In this document: positions 13,677 through 13,755 of the stretch, in pieces
How the letters are laid out: every line of letters begins with the position of its first letter
Numbering within the stretch: the stretch's first letter is position 1
NCBI GenBank assembly: GCA_016296985.1
Contig: JAEDHM010000028.1
Span: 1-13,755, forward strand
Direction of reading: 5' to 3'
DNA: 13,755 bases
From: Clostridia bacterium
GTDB taxonomy: Bacteria > Bacillota > Clostridia > Christensenellales > CAG-1252
Notes under the pieces: model-generated
Database searches by the model: none
Seen by the model: the letters and a program-made list of their open reading frames with translations, nothing else
Told to the model about the DNA's origin: nothing
Program-made: the position numbers and the translations under genes

Positions 13677-13755
13677 ATGAAAAAACCATTGATTTTTGTT
13701 TGTTGTATTTTAATTTCCCTATCTATCCTTACCACCCTCTCAGCCTGCCACAAAA
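13677..13755 (+). CDS. Lipoprotein, N-terminal fragment (runs off window edge)
   Basis: Only 26 codons are inside the window. They give a complete lipoprotein signal peptide: MKKP, a hydrophobic core (LIFVCCILISLSILTT) and lipobox LSAC with Cys24, followed by HK. AAGGAG 7 nt upstream supports the ATG at 13677. The mature protein lies outside, so no function can be given. No convincing promoter was found in the 110 bp upstream; a TATAGT at 13649-13654 has no matching -35. Confidence 0.8.
   Translation, partial: MKKPLIFVCCILISLSILTTLSACHK

Noticed and set aside
13559..13753. 64-codon minus-strand frame at the window end
   Set aside because: It lies antisense to a plus-strand frame with AAGGAG and a perfect lipoprotein signal peptide, and it overlaps the promoter of the 67-aa gene.

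Overview
The window looks like chromosomal DNA of a moderately AT-rich, low-GC Gram-positive-type bacterium (Bacillota, probably an uncultured gut Clostridia-like lineage). The reasons are strong AGGAGG-type ribosome binding sites, sigma-A promoters with 17-bp spacers, three lipoprotein signal peptides, an ECF-type vitamin transporter component, and starch- and galactoside-degrading enzymes. No tRNA, rRNA, CRISPR array, phage gene or transposase was seen. The lineage is inferred from style, not from a marker gene.

Layout. (1) Positions 1-910, minus strand: a consensus promoter, a compact cobalamin riboswitch, two terminator-like hairpins, a small lipoprotein resembling the DUF4430/transcobalamin-like fold, and the start of an ECF transporter S component (cut by the window edge). 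Together they read as a B12-controlled uptake cassette. (2) 940-6226, plus strand: a starch operon of malQ (GH77), a membrane-anchored pullulanase (CBM41-like, CBM48-like, GH13), a small CxxC heavy-metal-associated (HMA) protein, and a left-handed beta-helix acyltransferase, with 2-16 nt gaps. The pullulanase would debranch glucans outside the membrane and MalQ would process maltodextrins inside. (3) 6255-6621: a 367-bp MITE-like element with perfect 16-bp terminal inverted repeats and an internal series of hairpins separated by GTGATATT. (4) 6652-9708, minus strand: a secernin-like C69 hydrolase followed by a cytoplasmic GH36 alpha-galactosidase, under one promoter. (5) 9786-10187, plus strand: a 102-aa unknown protein with its own promoter and terminator. 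(6) 10280-12582, minus strand: a 754-aa membrane-anchored protein with a very long charged helix and C-terminal paired DUF1508/YegP-like modules. (7) 12731-13268, plus strand: rpiB. (8) 13317-13602, minus strand: a 67-aa unknown protein, possibly leaderless. (9) 13677-13755, plus strand: the start of another lipoprotein.

The most noteworthy points are the B12 cassette, the MITE-like element with its hairpin array, the secernin-like enzyme with Ser where Cys is expected, the helix/DUF1508 membrane protein, and several promoters that would give leaders of only 0-16 nt.
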